From an uncultured Planctomycetaceae bacterium (GTDB lineage Bacteria > Planctomycetota > Planctomycetia > Pirellulales > UBA1268), in the NCBI GenBank assembly GCA_903885855.1, contig CAISKG010000500.1, positions 1-5,985 of the forward strand: a stretch of DNA of 5,985 bases. The letters run 5' to 3'. This document shows, piece by piece, positions 5,886 through 5,985 of this stretch. Under the pieces are notes generated by a model. That model made no database searches. It was given only the letters and a program-made list of their open reading frames with translations, and had not been told where the DNA came from. Position 1 is the first letter of the stretch; every line of letters begins with the position of its first letter. The position numbers were made by a program, and so were the translations under genes.

Positions 5886-5985
5886 TCACTGCGGGGCGGG
5901 CGGCACGACGCCGGGGGCCGCCCCGGGCGGGACGGCGTTGCCGGCGGCGGCCGGATCGACCGGGGCCGCCGCGGGATCGGCCGGC
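5886..5985 (-). CDS. Pro/Ala-rich C-terminus of an unidentified upstream protein (partial)
   Basis: On the minus strand one frame is open from the window edge to TGA at 5886-5888, giving 32 complete residues. They contain a loose repeat, PADPAAAPVDPAAA, and end VVPPAPQ. Such a low-complexity tail is probably disordered or linker-like and gives no function. The stop lies 19 nt before the zinc-ribbon start, in keeping with the spacing of the other genes in the run. In DNA this GC-rich, short frames stay open easily, so confidence is moderate. Confidence 0.5.
   Translation of the reverse strand, partial: PADPAAAPVDPAAAGNAVPPGAAPGVVPPAPQ

Noticed and set aside
1..5985. CRISPR array, insertion sequence, tRNA or rRNA
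   Set aside because: No spaced repeats, transposase-like frame, terminal inverted repeats or RNA-gene signature was seen; the window is filled by protein genes.

Overview
This window is very GC-rich (roughly 70% by eye) and almost fully coding. Nearly all of it is one tightly packed run of genes on the minus strand. A lineage in or near the Planctomycetota is the best guess. The grounds are a short four-cysteine ribbon at the N-terminus of a membrane protein (CDSC ... GKKGRCHKC), a membrane-anchored Ser/Thr-kinase-like protein next to a PilT ATPase, Pro/Ala-rich protein tails, and codon use ending almost always in G or C. No rRNA or marker gene confirms this.

Layout in minus-strand transcription order, from right to left: (1) the Pro/Ala-rich C-terminus of a gene entering from beyond 5985; (2) a 303-aa zinc-ribbon protein with about four membrane spans; (3) a 508-aa protein with six predicted membrane spans followed by a Ser/Thr protein-kinase fold, overlapping gene 2 by ATGA; (4) a complete 363-aa PilT-type twitching ATPase, starting 4 nt after gene 3 stops; (5) a 236-aa short-chain dehydrogenase/reductase, 16 nt further on; (6) a 478-aa YbjT-like NAD(P)-binding protein with a C-terminal DUF2867 domain, 27 nt further on. 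The first 93 bases hold the last 30 codons of a plus-strand gene that converges on gene 6. The two stops are separated by about 50 bp carrying a 12-bp tandem repeat.

The spacing (overlap, 4, 16 and 27 nt) and a ribosome-binding site before each gene point to one transcript. Its promoter must lie outside the window, as no intergenic gap inside is long enough for a convincing one. PilT is the cytosolic motor that retracts type IV pili, but no other pilus gene is visible.

The most notable point is that the kinase-like protein is probably a pseudokinase: the catalytic HRD is HGN, the following Lys is Ala, the second glycine of the nucleotide loop is Arg, and the activation segment is cut to nine residues. 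DFG, the beta3 Lys, the alphaC Glu and APE all remain. A membrane-bound, possibly non-catalytic kinase fold joined to a zinc-ribbon membrane protein and a PilT motor could be a regulatory or scaffolding module for pilus retraction. That is inference. The SDR in the same run also lacks the usual catalytic Tyr (Ile) and Ser (Thr), so two enzyme-fold proteins here have altered active sites.
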